Shown in pieces: positions 8,784 through 17,953 of a stretch of 64,000 nucleotides of DNA. The notes under the pieces are model-generated. The model did not search any database and was not told the DNA's origin. It was given only the letters and a program-made list of their open reading frames with translations. The position numbers and the translations under genes are program-made. The stretch comes from Pedococcus bigeumensis (GTDB lineage: Bacteria; Actinomycetota; Actinomycetes; Actinomycetales; Dermatophilaceae), in NCBI RefSeq assembly GCF_006438965.1, contig NZ_RCZM01000002.1, positions 186,001-250,000 of the forward strand, written 5' to 3'. The stretch's first letter is position 1, and the number at the start of each line of letters is the position of its first letter.

Positions 8784-9671
8784 TTACTTGACGGCACCCG
8801 CGGTGAGCCCGCGGACGATGAATCGCTGCCCGAAGATGACGAGCAGGAGGGTGGGGAAGAGGGCGAGCATCACGCCGGCGAGGACCATGCCGGGGGAGTC
8901 CCCGTCGGAGGACTGCAGCTGGCTGATCCCGATCTGGATCGTCTGGTGCTTCGGGTCCTCCGTGGCGAGCAGCGGCCAGAAGTACATGTTCCAGGCGGAC
9001 AAGGCCGACCAGATCCCCAGAGCAGCCAGGCTCGGACGGCTGAGCGGCACGAGGATCGAGAAGAGGAAGCGGAAGTGGCCCGCCCCGTCGACGCGGGCGG
9101 CGTCGCGCAGCTCGGTCGGGAAGGACAGGAAGGACTGGCGCAGCAGGAACGTGCCGAAGCCGGTCGCGAGGAACGGCAGGGTGAGCCCGGCGATGGTGTC
9201 CTTGAGCCCCCAGGTCGAGATGAGCAGGTAGTTCGGGATGATGATGGACTCGAACGGGATCATCATCGTCGACAGGAACACTGCGAACCAGAACCCGCGC
9301 CAGCGCAACGGCAGGAAGACGAACGCGTAGGCGGCGAGCACGCTGGTGACGAGCTGGCCGACCATGATCCCCAGGGTCTGCAGCACGCTGGTGAGGTACT
9401 GGTTGCCCAGCGGGATGATGTCGAGCGCGTCCCCGTAGTTCTCCGGGTGCAGCCCGTGGACCGGCCACAGCGCCGGCGGAAAGCTGTTGGTGTCGCGCTC
9501 GCCCATGAGCGAGCCGACCAGCCCGTAGTAGACCGGGAACAGCACGATGACGAACAGCACGCCGAGGATCAGGTAGCTGCCCAGGTTGCGACGGGACCGC
9601 CTGGGTCGCTTGGGTGGCGGCGAGGCCTCTTGCGGCTCGGTCGACGTGGACGTGTCGAGGGTGGAGGTCAC
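8784..9671 (-). CDS. ABC sugar permease, MalG/UgpE type
   Basis: A 295-residue inner-membrane permease with a charged N-terminus (Pro/Arg-rich, about 35 residues), six predicted helices, and the cytoplasmic EAA loop (ELRDAARVDGAGHFRFLFSI) that docks on the ATPase. It starts at a GTG whose last bases overlap the stop codon of the upstream permease (GTGA), indicating translational coupling. The C-terminus RFIVRGLTAGAVK is typical of MalG-like subunits. With the MalF-type partner it would form the heterodimeric channel for the sugar delivered by the lipoprotein encoded next. Confidence 0.92.
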   Translation of the reverse strand: MTSTLDTSTSTEPQEASPPPKRPRRSRRNLGSYLILGVLFVIVLFPVYYGLVGSLMGERDTNSFPPALWPVHGLHPENYGDALDIIPLGNQYLTSVLQTLGIMVGQLVTSVLAAYAFVFLPLRWRGFWFAVFLSTMMIPFESIIIPNYLLISTWGLKDTIAGLTLPFLATGFGTFLLRQSFLSFPTELRDAARVDGAGHFRFLFSILVPLSRPSLAALGIWSALSAWNMYFWPLLATEDPKHQTIQIGISQLQSSDGDSPGMVLAGVMLALFPTLLLVIFGQRFIVRGLTAGAVK

Positions 9672-10576
9672 CGGTAGAACACCCGCCGTTCCAGGACCCC
9701 GAACTGCAGGGCCGTGATGATCAGGACGATGAGGAGCAGGACCATGGCCTGTGCCGAGGCGTACCCGTAGTTGGAGTTGTTGTTGGCGAAGGCCTGCTCG
9801 TAGATCGAGTAGACGAGGGTCGTGGTGCGCCCCTCGGGGCCGCCGACGGTGAGGATCTTGATCTGGCCGAAGCTCTGCAGCGAGTGGATGGTGCCCACGA
9901 CGACCAGGAAGAAGAGCTGCGGCGTGATCAGCGGCATGATGATCGACCGTTGCAGCCGGAAGCCGGACGCCCCGTCGAGCCGAGCGGCCTCGAGGACGTC
10001 GTCGGGCAGTGCCCCGAGACCGGCCGAGATGACCAGCAGGTTGTAGCCGATCTGCATCCAGACGGTCGCGCCGGACACCGACCACAGTGCGAGGTCGGGG
10101 TTGGTCAGCCAGGCCACCTTGCCGACCCCGAAGTGCGACAGGATGCCGTTGAGGACGCCGGACGCTGGGTTGAACAGCACCCCGAAGATGACCGAGGCCG
10201 TAGCAACCGAGAAGGCGAACGGCAGGGCGAACGCGGTGCGGAAGAACCGCACCCCGCGGATCCGCCCGTGCAGGATCAGCGCGATGAACAGTGCGATCGC
10301 GATGCTCGGCAGCACCGTGAGGATCGTGAACGCGAAGGTCACCCACAGGACGGTGAGGAACTCCGGGTCGGTGAAGAGCGTGCCGTAGTTGACGAAACCG
10401 ACGTAGCCACTGGGGTTGCCCAGGATGTCGGTGCCCTGGACTGACAGGAGCATCGACTTCACCAGCGGCCAGAAGATGAAGACGCCGAACACGACCAGGG
10501 CCGGCAGGAGATAGACCAGCGCGGCCCATGCCCCCTTGCGCCTGGCCGTCCCAGCAACAGCGGTGGGGACGGTCAT
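9668..10576 (-). CDS. ABC sugar permease, MalF/UgpA type
   Basis: A 302-residue permease and the first gene of the importer operon. Six helices are visible, starting with WAALVYLLPALVVFGVFIFW. The EAA loop reads ALPDDVLEAARLDGASGFRL. The ATG at 10576 has TAGGGT six nucleotides upstream (10588-10583) and no ribosome site, so the operon is probably transcribed as a leaderless message. Palindromes at 10588-10612 overlap or abut this promoter. No transcription factor is adjacent. Confidence 0.92.
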   Translation of the reverse strand: MTVPTAVAGTARRKGAWAALVYLLPALVVFGVFIFWPLVKSMLLSVQGTDILGNPSGYVGFVNYGTLFTDPEFLTVLWVTFAFTILTVLPSIAIALFIALILHGRIRGVRFFRTAFALPFAFSVATASVIFGVLFNPASGVLNGILSHFGVGKVAWLTNPDLALWSVSGATVWMQIGYNLLVISAGLGALPDDVLEAARLDGASGFRLQRSIIMPLITPQLFFLVVVGTIHSLQSFGQIKILTVGGPEGRTTTLVYSIYEQAFANNNSNYGYASAQAMVLLLIVLIITALQFGVLERRVFYR

Positions 10577-10587
10577 TCCGTGACCCT

Positions 10588-10612
10588 ATAACCCGTTATG
10601 CCTGATCAGGCA
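10588..10612 (-). promoter_or_regulatory. Promoter/operator region of the sugar ABC operon
   Basis: Two palindromes abut. ATAACCCGTTAT (10588-10599) has 5-bp arms around CC, and TGCCTGATCAGGCA (10599-10612) is a perfect 14-bp palindrome. The inner edge of the first overlaps the -10-like TAGGGT (10588-10583, minus strand) of the operon, whose start codon follows six bases later. This placement fits a repressor site of the LacI, GntR or ROK kind; the cognate regulator is not encoded nearby. Confidence 0.6.
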
Positions 10613-10701
10613 CCTATGTCGGCCGTGTCGGCTTTGTGTGGAGGCGGGTCGAGAGGGGCCAACAGGCTGCGACCAGCCCCTTCCGCCGCCTGTCCCAGGG
10701 G

Positions 10702-11082
10702 TCAGTCGACCAGGCGCTGCAGGAGGTCGCGCAGCTCGGCTGCCGGGTCGGTCGTGAGGCCCCCGTGCACGGGCCCGGGCTGGACCACGGTGCTGCGCGG
10801 CGCGCTCAGCCAGCCGAACCTGCGCCCGAGCCCGCCCAGGGTGGGCAGGCCGTCGCCGGTGACCCCGCGGCATACCTGGCAGATGGTCTCGAGCGCCGCG
10901 TCGACGTCGTCGACGTCCACCTGGGGGGCGAACGAGCGCAGCCGCTCGGCATCGACTCGGTAGGCCGCCTCGAGGAAGTCGGCACCCTGGCTGTAGAGCA
11001 CCAGCCCGACGTTGAGGAACTCCTCCCGGTCCACGCGGGGGACGCACCGGAGCACGACGTACTGGTAGCCGTGGCGCGTCAT
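10702..11082 (-). CDS. DUF3037 family protein
   Basis: A 126-residue protein matching the actinobacterial DUF3037 family (YQYVVLRCVPRVDREEFLNVGLVLYS near the N-terminus, then LEAAYRVDAERLRSFAP). Its biochemical role is unknown. Its ATG overlaps the stop codon of the HipA-like kinase gene upstream (ATGA, 11079-11082), so the two proteins are translationally coupled. This pairing recurs in other bacteria as far as I recall, which suggests a physical or functional partnership. Downstream is a 125-bp gap that ends at the ABC operon promoter. Confidence 0.85.
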   Translation of the reverse strand: MTRHGYQYVVLRCVPRVDREEFLNVGLVLYSQGADFLEAAYRVDAERLRSFAPQVDVDDVDAALETICQVCRGVTGDGLPTLGGLGRRFGWLSAPRSTVVQPGPVHGGLTTDPAAELRDLLQRLVD

Positions 11083-11846
11083 GACGGGTTCCCGGGGAGC
11101 CAGGCCGACGGGTTCGCCACGCGCGCGAGGAGGTGCTCGACGTATGCCGTGCGGACGGCGTCGGGGGTCTCCAGACCCGGTGCCTGCTCGAGCCAGCCGT
11201 CGGGCACGGCCGCGACCACGGGGGCGAGCAGCTCGGCGGTGATCGCGGGGGAGAGGCGGTCGTGGGCTGCGGCCGGGCTGGAGGCGACGTCACGCAGGAC
11301 GTGGGTGCTGGCGTCGAAGGGCTGGGTCGCGAACCGGTGGGCGTCGGCGCCTCGCCCCGGCCAACCATGGTGGAAGTAGAGCGCTGCGCCGTGGTCGATG
11401 AGCCACGGGTTACGGTGCCAGACAAGAAGATTGGGGTTGCTCCACGTGCGGTCGACGTTGGCGGTGAACGCGTCGAGCCAGAGGATCTCGGCTGCCGTGG
11501 TCGACGTCGGCGGCCGTGACCCGTCGTAGCCGAACGAGCCGGGGAGGAAGTCGACCCCGAGGTTGAGGCCCAGGCTCGCGGTGAGCAGGTCCTGCACCTC
11601 CTCGTCGGCCTCGTACTTGGCGATGGGTGCCTGCAGGTCGACGACCGTCATCCGCGGCACGTCGAGGCCGAGCGCTCGGGCCAGCTCGCCCACGATGACC
11701 TCGGCGACGAGGACCTTGAGGCCCTGGCCGGCTCCGCGGAACTTCACGACGTAGGTGCCGAGGTCGTCCGCCTCGACGATGCCGGGCAGCGACCCCCCCT
11801 CCTTGAGGGGGGTGACGTAGCGCGTCGCGGTGACCTGGTCGAGCAC
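11079..11846 (-). CDS. HipA-like kinase family protein
   Basis: A 255-residue protein resembling the small HipA-like/phosphatidylinositol-kinase-like fold: an N-terminal nucleotide-binding region (GTYVVKFRGAGQGLKVLVAE), a central TAAEILWLDAFTANVDRTWSNPN segment containing the catalytic Asp and Asn, and a DHGAALYFHH metal-binding Asp. It is far shorter than toxin HipA (about 440 residues). No HipB-type HTH antitoxin lies beside it, so a toxin-antitoxin role is not supported. It starts with GTG, with TAGGCT seven nucleotides upstream (leaderless). It is coupled to the DUF3037 gene by a 4-bp overlap. Confidence 0.8.
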   Translation of the reverse strand: MLDQVTATRYVTPLKEGGSLPGIVEADDLGTYVVKFRGAGQGLKVLVAEVIVGELARALGLDVPRMTVVDLQAPIAKYEADEEVQDLLTASLGLNLGVDFLPGSFGYDGSRPPTSTTAAEILWLDAFTANVDRTWSNPNLLVWHRNPWLIDHGAALYFHHGWPGRGADAHRFATQPFDASTHVLRDVASSPAAAHDRLSPAITAELLAPVVAAVPDGWLEQAPGLETPDAVRTAYVEHLLARVANPSAWLPGNPS

Positions 11847-11903
11847 GACGCCCAGCCTAGGGTGCTGGACGTCGTGCCCGAGTCAGGTGGCGGTCAGGCA
11901 CCG

Positions 11904-13118
11904 TCAGGCGTCGCCGACCGTGAGCGCCGCAGCCTCGAGAGGACGGTCCTGCTCGACCGTGTCGGCGGCGTGCTCCACGTCGACGGCGTTGATCTCGCGC
12001 CGTGCCGTGAGCAGGACCAGGACGCCGAGGACGACCGCACCGGAGCCAACCCAGAAGGGCACATGGATCGAACGCTCGCCGAGCTTGCCGGCCAGCCACG
12101 GGGCGACGGCGCCACCGCCGAACCGGACGAAGCTGTAGGCCGCCGAGGCCACCCCGCGCTCGACCGGCGAGACCTTCATGACGGTCTCGGTGATGAGGGT
12201 GTTGTTGATGCCGAGGAGCGCGCCCGCGAGGATCACACCGACCACCAGGACCGGCTTGTGCTCGGTGCCGATCGCCATCGCCGCGAGGATGGCGGCGAAG
12301 CCGAGCAGGGCGCCGACCACTCCCGGAAGGGTGCCGAACCGCCGCTGCAGGCGCGGGGCCACCACCACCGAGGTGAAGGCGAGCAGCAGGCCCCAGCCGA
12401 AGAAGATCAGACCCACCTGGTGAGCGCCCATCCCGAGTGGGAACGGGGTGAAGGCCAGCAACGTGAAGAAGCCGAAGTTGTAGAGCAGTGCCGTGAGTCC
12501 GACGGTGAGCAGGCCGCGGTGCGACAGGGCGCGCAGCGGCGCGCTGATGCTGCTCCGCTGTCCGGTCGGTGGGGTGGCGGGCAGCGTCGTGATGATCGCG
12601 ACGAGGGCCACGGCCATGAGGGCCGAGACGCCCCAGAAGGGCCAGCGCCACGAGTGGCCGCCGAGCCAGCCACCGAGCAGCGGACCGGTCGCGATGCCGA
12701 CACCCAGCGCGGCCTCGTAGAGGATGATCGCCTGGCCGACCGAGCCGCGCGCCGCGCTCACGATGGTTGCGAGCGCGGTGGCGATGAACAGCGCGTTGCC
12801 GAGGCCCCAGACCGCCCGGAACGCGACGATCCCGCCGATCGAGTCCTGCGCGCCGGCCAGCCCGGCACCGATGATGATGACGACCAGCCCGAGCAGCAAG
12901 GTGCGCTTGGCGCCCGCACGGCTGGACACCCAGCCCGTCACGAGCATCGCCACTCCCATCACGGCCATGTAGCTCGTGAACAGCAGCGACACCTGCGAGG
13001 CGCTGGCCCCGAGGTCGTCGGCGATGGGCTTGAGGATCGGGTCGACCAGACCGATGCCCATGAAGGCGATGACACAGGCGAAGGCGACGGACCAGACGGT
13101 TTTGGGTTGGCGCCACAT
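11904..13118 (-). CDS. MFS efflux transporter
   Basis: A 404-residue major facilitator protein with twelve predicted helices. The N-terminal half carries MGIGLVDPILKPIADDLGAS in helix 1 and the loop-2/3 GWVSSRAGAKRTLLL motif A variant, features of drug:proton antiporters (DHA1-like). It is the second gene of an operon with a MarR regulator, whose stop codon lies 54 bp upstream. The pair implies drug- or phenolic-inducible efflux controlled by the operator at 13652-13674. The substrate cannot be predicted. Confidence 0.9.
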   Translation of the reverse strand: MWRQPKTVWSVAFACVIAFMGIGLVDPILKPIADDLGASASQVSLLFTSYMAVMGVAMLVTGWVSSRAGAKRTLLLGLVVIIIGAGLAGAQDSIGGIVAFRAVWGLGNALFIATALATIVSAARGSVGQAIILYEAALGVGIATGPLLGGWLGGHSWRWPFWGVSALMAVALVAIITTLPATPPTGQRSSISAPLRALSHRGLLTVGLTALLYNFGFFTLLAFTPFPLGMGAHQVGLIFFGWGLLLAFTSVVVAPRLQRRFGTLPGVVGALLGFAAILAAMAIGTEHKPVLVVGVILAGALLGINNTLITETVMKVSPVERGVASAAYSFVRFGGGAVAPWLAGKLGERSIHVPFWVGSGAVVLGVLVLLTARREINAVDVEHAADTVEQDRPLEAAALTVGDA

Positions 13119-13172
13119 GGTGGGACTCAGGCTTCTCTCTGCTGGGGTTTCGGGGTCGGGTGTTCGCAGGTG

Positions 13173-13643
13173 CTAGCGGGTATGCCGCGCGCCCGCGTCG
13201 GCGACGGTGTCGGCGGCGGCGGCGGCGCGGACAAGCAGGTCGTCGAGGGCGTCGACGGCGTCCTGCAGCCGTGCGACGGCGGCTGCATCGAGCTGGTCGA
13301 AGGCGGGGGAGAGGGCCTGGAGGCGGGCCCGCCGAACGCGGCCGAGTGCGGCCCGGCCCGCCGTCGTGAGCGAGATGAGGCTGGCGCGGGCGTCGGCAGG
13401 GTCGACGATGCGTTCGGCCCAGCCCTCGGCCTCCAAGCGCTGGAGCTGGGTGCTCATCGTCGGCTGGCTGCAGTGGTCGGCGGCGGCGAGCGAGCTGATG
13501 CGCGAAGGTCCGAGCTCTTCGATGAGGGCCAGCAGCCGCGCCTGGGCCATCGGCACGTCGAACGAGGCATTGCGCGATGCCCACCGGGTGAGGCGGGCGG
13601 CCGACCGCAGCACGCTGTTGCCGAGCTCGTCGCGGTTGGTCAT
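13173..13643 (-). CDS. MarR-family transcriptional regulator
   Basis: A 156-residue winged-helix regulator. The recognition helix region is ISSLAAADHCSQPTMSTQLQRLEAEGWAERI, followed by the wing (VDPADARASLISLTTAGRA), as in MarR/SlyA proteins. It precedes an MFS exporter in the same operon. The ATG at 13643 has TAATCT exactly six nucleotides upstream, and the perfect palindrome at 13652-13674 overlaps that -10 hexamer. The simplest reading is negative autoregulation of the regulator-exporter operon, relieved by a ligand. Confidence 0.92.
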   Translation of the reverse strand: MTNRDELGNSVLRSAARLTRWASRNASFDVPMAQARLLALIEELGPSRISSLAAADHCSQPTMSTQLQRLEAEGWAERIVDPADARASLISLTTAGRAALGRVRRARLQALSPAFDQLDAAAVARLQDAVDALDDLLVRAAAAADTVADAGARHTR

Positions 13644-13651
13644 GTCCCTAG

Positions 13652-13674
13652 ATTACATAGGCAGCCTATGTAAT
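13652..13674 (-). promoter_or_regulatory. Perfect MarR-type operator overlapping the -10 element
   Basis: ATTACATAGG (13652-13661) and CCTATGTAAT (13665-13674) are exact reverse complements separated by CAG. The -10-like TAATCT on the minus strand occupies 13655-13650, so a dimer bound here would block RNA polymerase at the marR-MFS promoter. Arm length, AT-richness and position are typical of MarR sites. Confidence 0.88.
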
Positions 13675-13700
13675 GCCAACCCGACGCGACCGTGCCCCGG

Positions 13701-13889
13701 TCAGGGAGCCAGGCAGGTGGCGTGGTTCAGGGCCGCAATGACGGCCTGACGCCAGCTCAGCGCCGAGGCGGCGGTCCGGCAGGACGCACCGCCGCAGTCG
13801 CACTGCCAGCGCCACGTGCCCGCGTCGGCGCGGCGCACGTGTGGGTGGTGGTGAGCGGTGTCGCCCCGTCCGGTGTGTCGCGTCCCCAT
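13701..13889 (-). CDS. Small CxCGGASCR protein, copy 1 (62 aa)
   Basis: A 62-residue protein starting at an ATG with GAGGGGG seven nucleotides upstream. The N-terminus is His/Arg-rich (MGTRHTGRGDTAHHHPHVRR). A Trp-flanked CDCGGASCR motif is followed by a short amphipathic helix (LSWRQAVIAALNHA). The protein at 17954-18136 shares this layout closely, so both are real and paralogous. The three cysteines and nearby histidines suggest metal binding, but no known family is recognised. The gene lies between the marR operon promoter and ligB, transcribed away from marR's operator. Function unknown. Confidence 0.7.
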   Translation of the reverse strand: MGTRHTGRGDTAHHHPHVRRADAGTWRWQCDCGGASCRTAASALSWRQAVIAALNHATCLAP

Positions 13890-14008
13890 GATGCTGCCCC
13901 CTCGGCCGCGCCGCCCCCGTGGCACGTCCTGACCTACAAGAGGACGCAGCCGGCACGGTGATACCTGCCCGGCCGGCGAGGTGTGGCGGGTGGGCGTGGG
14001 ACGGTTGC

Positions 14009-15541
14009 TCAGCGCAGGGAGCGCACGGTCTCCACGGTGTCGGCTTCGTCCCCCGTCTTGTCGTCGCGGTAACGCAGCACCCGCGCGAACCGCAGCGCCA
14101 TCCCACCGGGGTAGCGGGACGAGGTCTGGATGCCGTCGAAGGCGATCTCCACGACCTGCTCGGGACGGACCGTCACGACGTAGCCCTCCGTGCCGTCCAC
14201 CGCCAGCTCGGTGAACCGCTCGGTCTGCCACGCCAGCATCTCGTCGGTCATCCCCTTGAACGTCTTGCCGAGCATCACGAACCCGCCAGTGTCCGGGTCG
14301 CGGGCGCCGAGGTGGATGTTGGAGAGCCACCCCTGACGGCGACCACTGCCCCACTCGATCGCCAGCACCACGAGGTCGAGGGTGTGCCTTGGCTTCACCT
14401 TCACCCATCCCGCGCCGCGACGGCCGGCGGCATACGGCGCCGAAGGTGCCTTGACCACGACCCCCTCGTGTCCGTCGCGGACGAGCTGGTCGAAGAAGCC
14501 GGTCGCCTCACCCGCGCTCGCGGCAGTGATCCGGGGAACCAGGCTCGCCTCCGGGACGAGGGCAGCCAACCGGTCGAAGCGCTCGGAGGCGGGCAGCCCG
14601 AGCAGGTCGTCGCCGTCGACGTGCAGCAGGTCGAAGAAGTACGGCGTGACCGGCACAGCGGCCCTCAGCTTCTCGACCCCGGTGCTGCTCATCGTGCGGG
14701 ACGCAGTCTGCTGGAAGGGCAGCGGCCGCCCGGCGTCGTCGAGGGCGATGGCCTCGCCGTCGATGACGAGCCTGGTGGCTGGCAGCGCCAGCACCGCCGC
14801 CACCACCTCGGGCAGCCGGTCGGTGATGTCGTCGAGCGACCGGGTGAACAGGCGCACGTCGTCACCGTCGCGGTGGGCCTGGAGCCGGATCCCGTCGAGC
14901 TTGCCGTCGACGACGACCCCTTGGCTGGCGTCGCCCACCTGTTCCCACGCGGCGTCGATGTCGGGGGCCGACGCAGCCAGCATCGGCCGCACTGGTCGAC
15001 CCACCTCGAGGCTGATCTCGGCGAGTGCCTCAGTGCCACCGCTGAGCGCCGCGGCGGCCACCGGACCGGCATAGCCGGCCAGCATCACGGCTCGCCGCAC
15101 CTCGGCCTCGGGGACCTCGGCCGCTGCCGCGATCGCCGCGAGCATCACGCCGTCGAGGGCGCCCTGCCGGACCTGACCGGTCACGAGGGCACGCAGGTAG
15201 TCCTGTTCCGGTGCGGTCAGCCGAGCGAAAAGGTCGGACACGGCCGCCGTCCGTGCCGCTGCCGAACCGCTTCCCGCGATCAGCGCGATCTCACCGAGCG
15301 CTGCGTGGACCTCGCCGACGGTGGCCGTGGCCTCGGTCGCGGGCGTCGGGAGGGTGGACAGCCCGCGCCAGCTCACCCCGATGCGACGCTGCGGTAGCAC
15401 CCCCGAGAGGTATGCCGCGACTGTCGCCGCATCGTCGGGTCCGGCCGCGCGCAGCGCGCCGGCCACTGCTGCCGTCTTGGCCAGCCGTGACCGTGTCGCG
15501 GTGGCGGCCGTCGAGGCGGCGACGACGTCAGCGAGGAGCAC
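14009..15541 (-). CDS. ligB: ATP-dependent DNA ligase
   Basis: A 510-residue ATP-dependent DNA ligase of the actinobacterial LigB type (about 507 residues in mycobacteria). An N-terminal helical DNA-binding domain (residues 1-190) precedes the nucleotidyltransferase domain. The adenylated lysine is K214 in [12 protein letters not shown], motif III is around [11 protein letters not shown], motif IV is [11 protein letters not shown] and motif V is GWVKVKP. An OB-fold follows to the C-terminus. It would seal nicks in repair, supplementing the essential NAD-dependent LigA. The GTG start has TAGCCT six nucleotides upstream (leaderless). Its promoter lies just beyond the terminator hairpin of ald. 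Confidence 0.93.
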   Translation of the reverse strand: MLLADVVAASTAATATRSRLAKTAAVAGALRAAGPDDAATVAAYLSGVLPQRRIGVSWRGLSTLPTPATEATATVGEVHAALGEIALIAGSGSAAARTAAVSDLFARLTAPEQDYLRALVTGQVRQGALDGVMLAAIAAAAEVPEAEVRRAVMLAGYAGPVAAAALSGGTEALAEISLEVGRPVRPMLAASAPDIDAAWEQVGDASQGVVVDGKLDGIRLQAHRDGDDVRLFTRSLDDITDRLPEVVAAVLALPATRLVIDGEAIALDDAGRPLPFQQTASRTMSSTGVEKLRAAVPVTPYFFDLLHVDGDDLLGLPASERFDRLAALVPEASLVPRITAASAGEATGFFDQLVRDGHEGVVVKAPSAPYAAGRRGAGWVKVKPRHTLDLVVLAIEWGSGRRQGWLSNIHLGARDPDTGGFVMLGKTFKGMTDEMLAWQTERFTELAVDGTEGYVVTVRPEQVVEIAFDGIQTSSRYPGGMALRFARVLRYRDDKTGDEADTVETVRSLR

Positions 15542-15561
15542 GGTCAGAGGCTAGCCGCGAC

Positions 15562-15601
15562 CGCCGACAACTCGCCGGGGCATTCGGGCGAGTTGTCGGC
15601 G
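15562..15601 (-). terminator. 15-bp perfect hairpin after ald
   Basis: Arms 15562-15576 (CGCCGACAACTCGCC) and 15587-15601 are exact reverse complements, with a 10-base loop. It lies 20 bp beyond the alanine dehydrogenase stop codon and before the ligB promoter on the same strand, so it should insulate the two genes. There is no U-tract. Confidence 0.8.
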
Positions 15602-15621
15602 ACCGGGACGAACGGGTCCGC

Positions 15622-16743
15622 TCAGGCCTTGCCGAGGATCGTCTGGAGGTCGACGGACTCGAAGCCGTGGGCCTCCGCGACGGGCGCGTAGGTCACCGCC
15701 CCGTCGTGGGTGTTGAGGCCCAGCGCGAGCGGCTGGTTGGCGCCGAGGGCGTCCCGCCACCCACGGTTGGCGAGCTGCACGGCATACGGGAGGGTGACGT
15801 TGGTGAGGGCGTAGGTGCTGGTGTGGGGCACCGCGCCGGGCATGTTGGCGACGCAGTAGAACACCGAGTTGTGGACCTGGTAGGTCGGGTCGGCGTGGGT
15901 GGTGGGCCGGGAGTCCTCGAAGCAGCCGCCCTGGTCGATCGAGATGTCGACGAGCACCGAGCCCGGCTTCATCCGGGAGACCTGCTCGTTCGTCACGAGC
16001 TTGGGCGCCTTGGCCCCTGGGACGAGCACCGCGCCGATGACGAGGTCGGCATCGATGACGGCGCGCTCCACCTCGTAGGCGTTGGACGCGACGGTCTGGC
16101 AGTGACCCTGGTAGATGGCGTCGGCATGACGCAGCTTGGCGATGTCACGGTCGAGCAGCAGCACCTCGGCCTGCATGCCGAGCGCGATGGCCGCGGCGTT
16201 CATGCCGGAGACACCGGCGCCGATGACGACCACCTTCGCGGCATACACACCGCTGACCCCGCCCATGAGAACACCACGGCCGCCCTGGGCGCGCATCAAG
16301 GTCTGCGCGCCGACCTGGGGGGCCAGCCGTCCCGCGACCTCGGACATGGGGGCGAGCAACGGCAGCGACCGGTCCGGGAGCTCCACCGTCTCGTAGGCGA
16401 TGCCGGTCACCTTGCGCTTGACGAGCTCCTCGGTGAGCGGCCGGTCGGCGGCGAGGTGGAGGTAGGTGAACAGGGTCTGGCCCGCACGCATCCGGTGGTA
16501 CTCCGGCTCGATCGGCTCCTTGACCTTGAGGATGAGGTCGCCGGTGCCCCAGACGTCGTCCGCGGTGTCGAGGATCGTCGCACCCGCGGCCGTGTAGTCC
16601 TCGTCGAGGATGGAGGAGCCCACACCGGCGTCCTTCTCCACGAAGACCTCGTGGCCGTGGACGACGAGCTCGTGCACGCCGGACGGGGTGATGGCGACGC
16701 GGTACTCGTTGTTCTTGACCTCGCGCGGGATGCCGACCTTCAT
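15622..16743 (-). CDS. ald: Alanine dehydrogenase
   Basis: A 373-residue enzyme, the normal length, that interconverts L-alanine and pyruvate plus ammonia with NAD. Diagnostic features are the N-terminal [20 protein letters not shown], the substrate-binding lysine in LILKVKEP, the catalytic His in TYLHLAADR and the NAD-binding motif [17 protein letters not shown]. The ATG has a full AGGAGG ribosome site five bases upstream. The gene stands alone. In actinobacteria ald is often induced by oxygen limitation or alanine, but no regulator is adjacent. The gap upstream (16744-16942) is divergent with the MEDS-ATPase gene and shows no clear operator. Confidence 0.96.
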   Translation of the reverse strand: MKVGIPREVKNNEYRVAITPSGVHELVVHGHEVFVEKDAGVGSSILDEDYTAAGATILDTADDVWGTGDLILKVKEPIEPEYHRMRAGQTLFTYLHLAADRPLTEELVKRKVTGIAYETVELPDRSLPLLAPMSEVAGRLAPQVGAQTLMRAQGGRGVLMGGVSGVYAAKVVVIGAGVSGMNAAAIALGMQAEVLLLDRDIAKLRHADAIYQGHCQTVASNAYEVERAVIDADLVIGAVLVPGAKAPKLVTNEQVSRMKPGSVLVDISIDQGGCFEDSRPTTHADPTYQVHNSVFYCVANMPGAVPHTSTYALTNVTLPYAVQLANRGWRDALGANQPLALGLNTHDGAVTYAPVAEAHGFESVDLQTILGKA

Positions 16744-16942
16744 CAAATCCTCCTGGGTTGCAGTGGTCCTCGAACCATGGCGCAGCCACGCCAGCCTGCC
16801 ACCCTCCACCCTCGCAGATGGGCGCTGGTGTTGACCCGGTTTCGCGGCTCACCCCGTTTCCCGGACGGGCAGCCATGGGAGGCGTACCCTTTGCACAGGT
16901 CCGGGGTGCTACGCCTCGGCCTGCCGCGCGCTCGGAGCTGCC

Positions 16943-17905
16943 ATGGGCATCACCACCTCCTCCCTCCCTGTGGGCCGAGCGCGGGCCGACGACGGTTACG
17001 TCCACGACGTCATGCTCTGGACACGTGCGGATGCGTTCGTTCGCGACACGGTCGACTTCGTGCGCGCGGGACTGCTCGCCGACGAGCGGGTCCTGGTCGC
17101 CCTGCCTGCTCCGCGGCTGCGTGCGGTGCGCGTGGCGCTCGGCGAAGGGGCCAGGCACGTGTCCTTCGCCGACATGGAGGAGCTCGGCTCCAACCCCGCG
17201 CGCATCATCGCGGCGTGGGTGCAGTTCGTGACCGAGTCAGGCGACCGACCCTCCCGCGGGGTCGGGGAACCCCTGTGGGCAGGCCGCACCAGGGTCGAGG
17301 TCAAGGAGTGCCAGCTCCACGAGGCCCTGCTCAACGACGCGATCCCCGCGACCGTGCCCCTGTGGCTGCGCTGCCCCTACGAAGTGGGTGCGCTCTCCAC
17401 CGAGGTGGTCGACGAAGCCCTGAGCTCGCACCCGTGGGTGGCCGAGACCGACGGCACGGCCCGCGCCAACGAGTCCTACGGCGGAGGGGCGCTCGGGGCG
17501 GTGGGCTTCGCCACGCCCCTCCCGGAGCCGCCGGCAGCGAGCATCCTGCGGACCATCACGCCCCAGACCTTGCGCACGGTGCGGGACCTGGCGTTGCACG
17601 TCGCCCGGGTCTGCGGAGTCGCCGAGGAACGCGCGGCGGACCTGGGACTCGCCCTGCACGAGCTGGGCGTCAACTCCGTCGTGCACGGCCACGGTGGCAC
17701 CCTCCGGCTGTGGCGCACCCCCGAAGCGCTGGTCTGCGAGGTCACCGACGCGGGCATCGTGGCGGACCCACTCACCGGACGGCTGGCCCCGGACACCGAC
17801 GAGCCCGACGGTCGTGGGCTGTGGATGGTCAACCAGCTGTGCGACCTGGTCCAGCTGCGTTCCTCGGAGTCGGGAACGACCGTGCGGGTGCACACCTGGC
17901 TCTGA
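16943..17905 (+). CDS. MEDS-domain/HATPase anti-sigma-type signalling protein
   Basis: A 320-residue protein. Residues 20-180 fit the MEDS (DcmR-like) sensory domain found in actinobacterial regulators (HDVMLWTRADAFVRDTVDFV and ALPAPRLRAVRVALG). Residues 195-320 form an RsbW-like HATPase: N box LALHELGVNSVVHGHGG, G1 box CEVTDAGI and G2 box PDGRGLWMVNQLCD. There is no phosphoacceptor histidine domain. The likely role is as an anti-sigma-factor kinase or switch protein reacting to a small ligand. No sigma or anti-sigma-antagonist gene is adjacent. CGGAG lies seven nucleotides before the ATG. Confidence 0.85.
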   Translation: MGITTSSLPVGRARADDGYVHDVMLWTRADAFVRDTVDFVRAGLLADERVLVALPAPRLRAVRVALGEGARHVSFADMEELGSNPARIIAAWVQFVTESGDRPSRGVGEPLWAGRTRVEVKECQLHEALLNDAIPATVPLWLRCPYEVGALSTEVVDEALSSHPWVAETDGTARANESYGGGALGAVGFATPLPEPPAASILRTITPQTLRTVRDLALHVARVCGVAEERAADLGLALHELGVNSVVHGHGGTLRLWRTPEALVCEVTDAGIVADPLTGRLAPDTDEPDGRGLWMVNQLCDLVQLRSSESGTTVRVHTWL

Positions 17906-17953
17906 GACTGGCTTTGGGGGCTCGCGGGGTGCCCGGGCGCCAGGGGCGCAGGC

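Noticed and set aside
11079-11846. HipBA toxin-antitoxin module
   Set aside because: The HipA-like protein is about half the length of HipA and its partner is DUF3037, not an HTH antitoxin.
11862-13673. A 603-codon plus-strand frame across the MFS and marR genes
   Set aside because: Arg/Gly/Asp-rich shadow; the minus strand carries clear MFS and MarR proteins and a matching operator.
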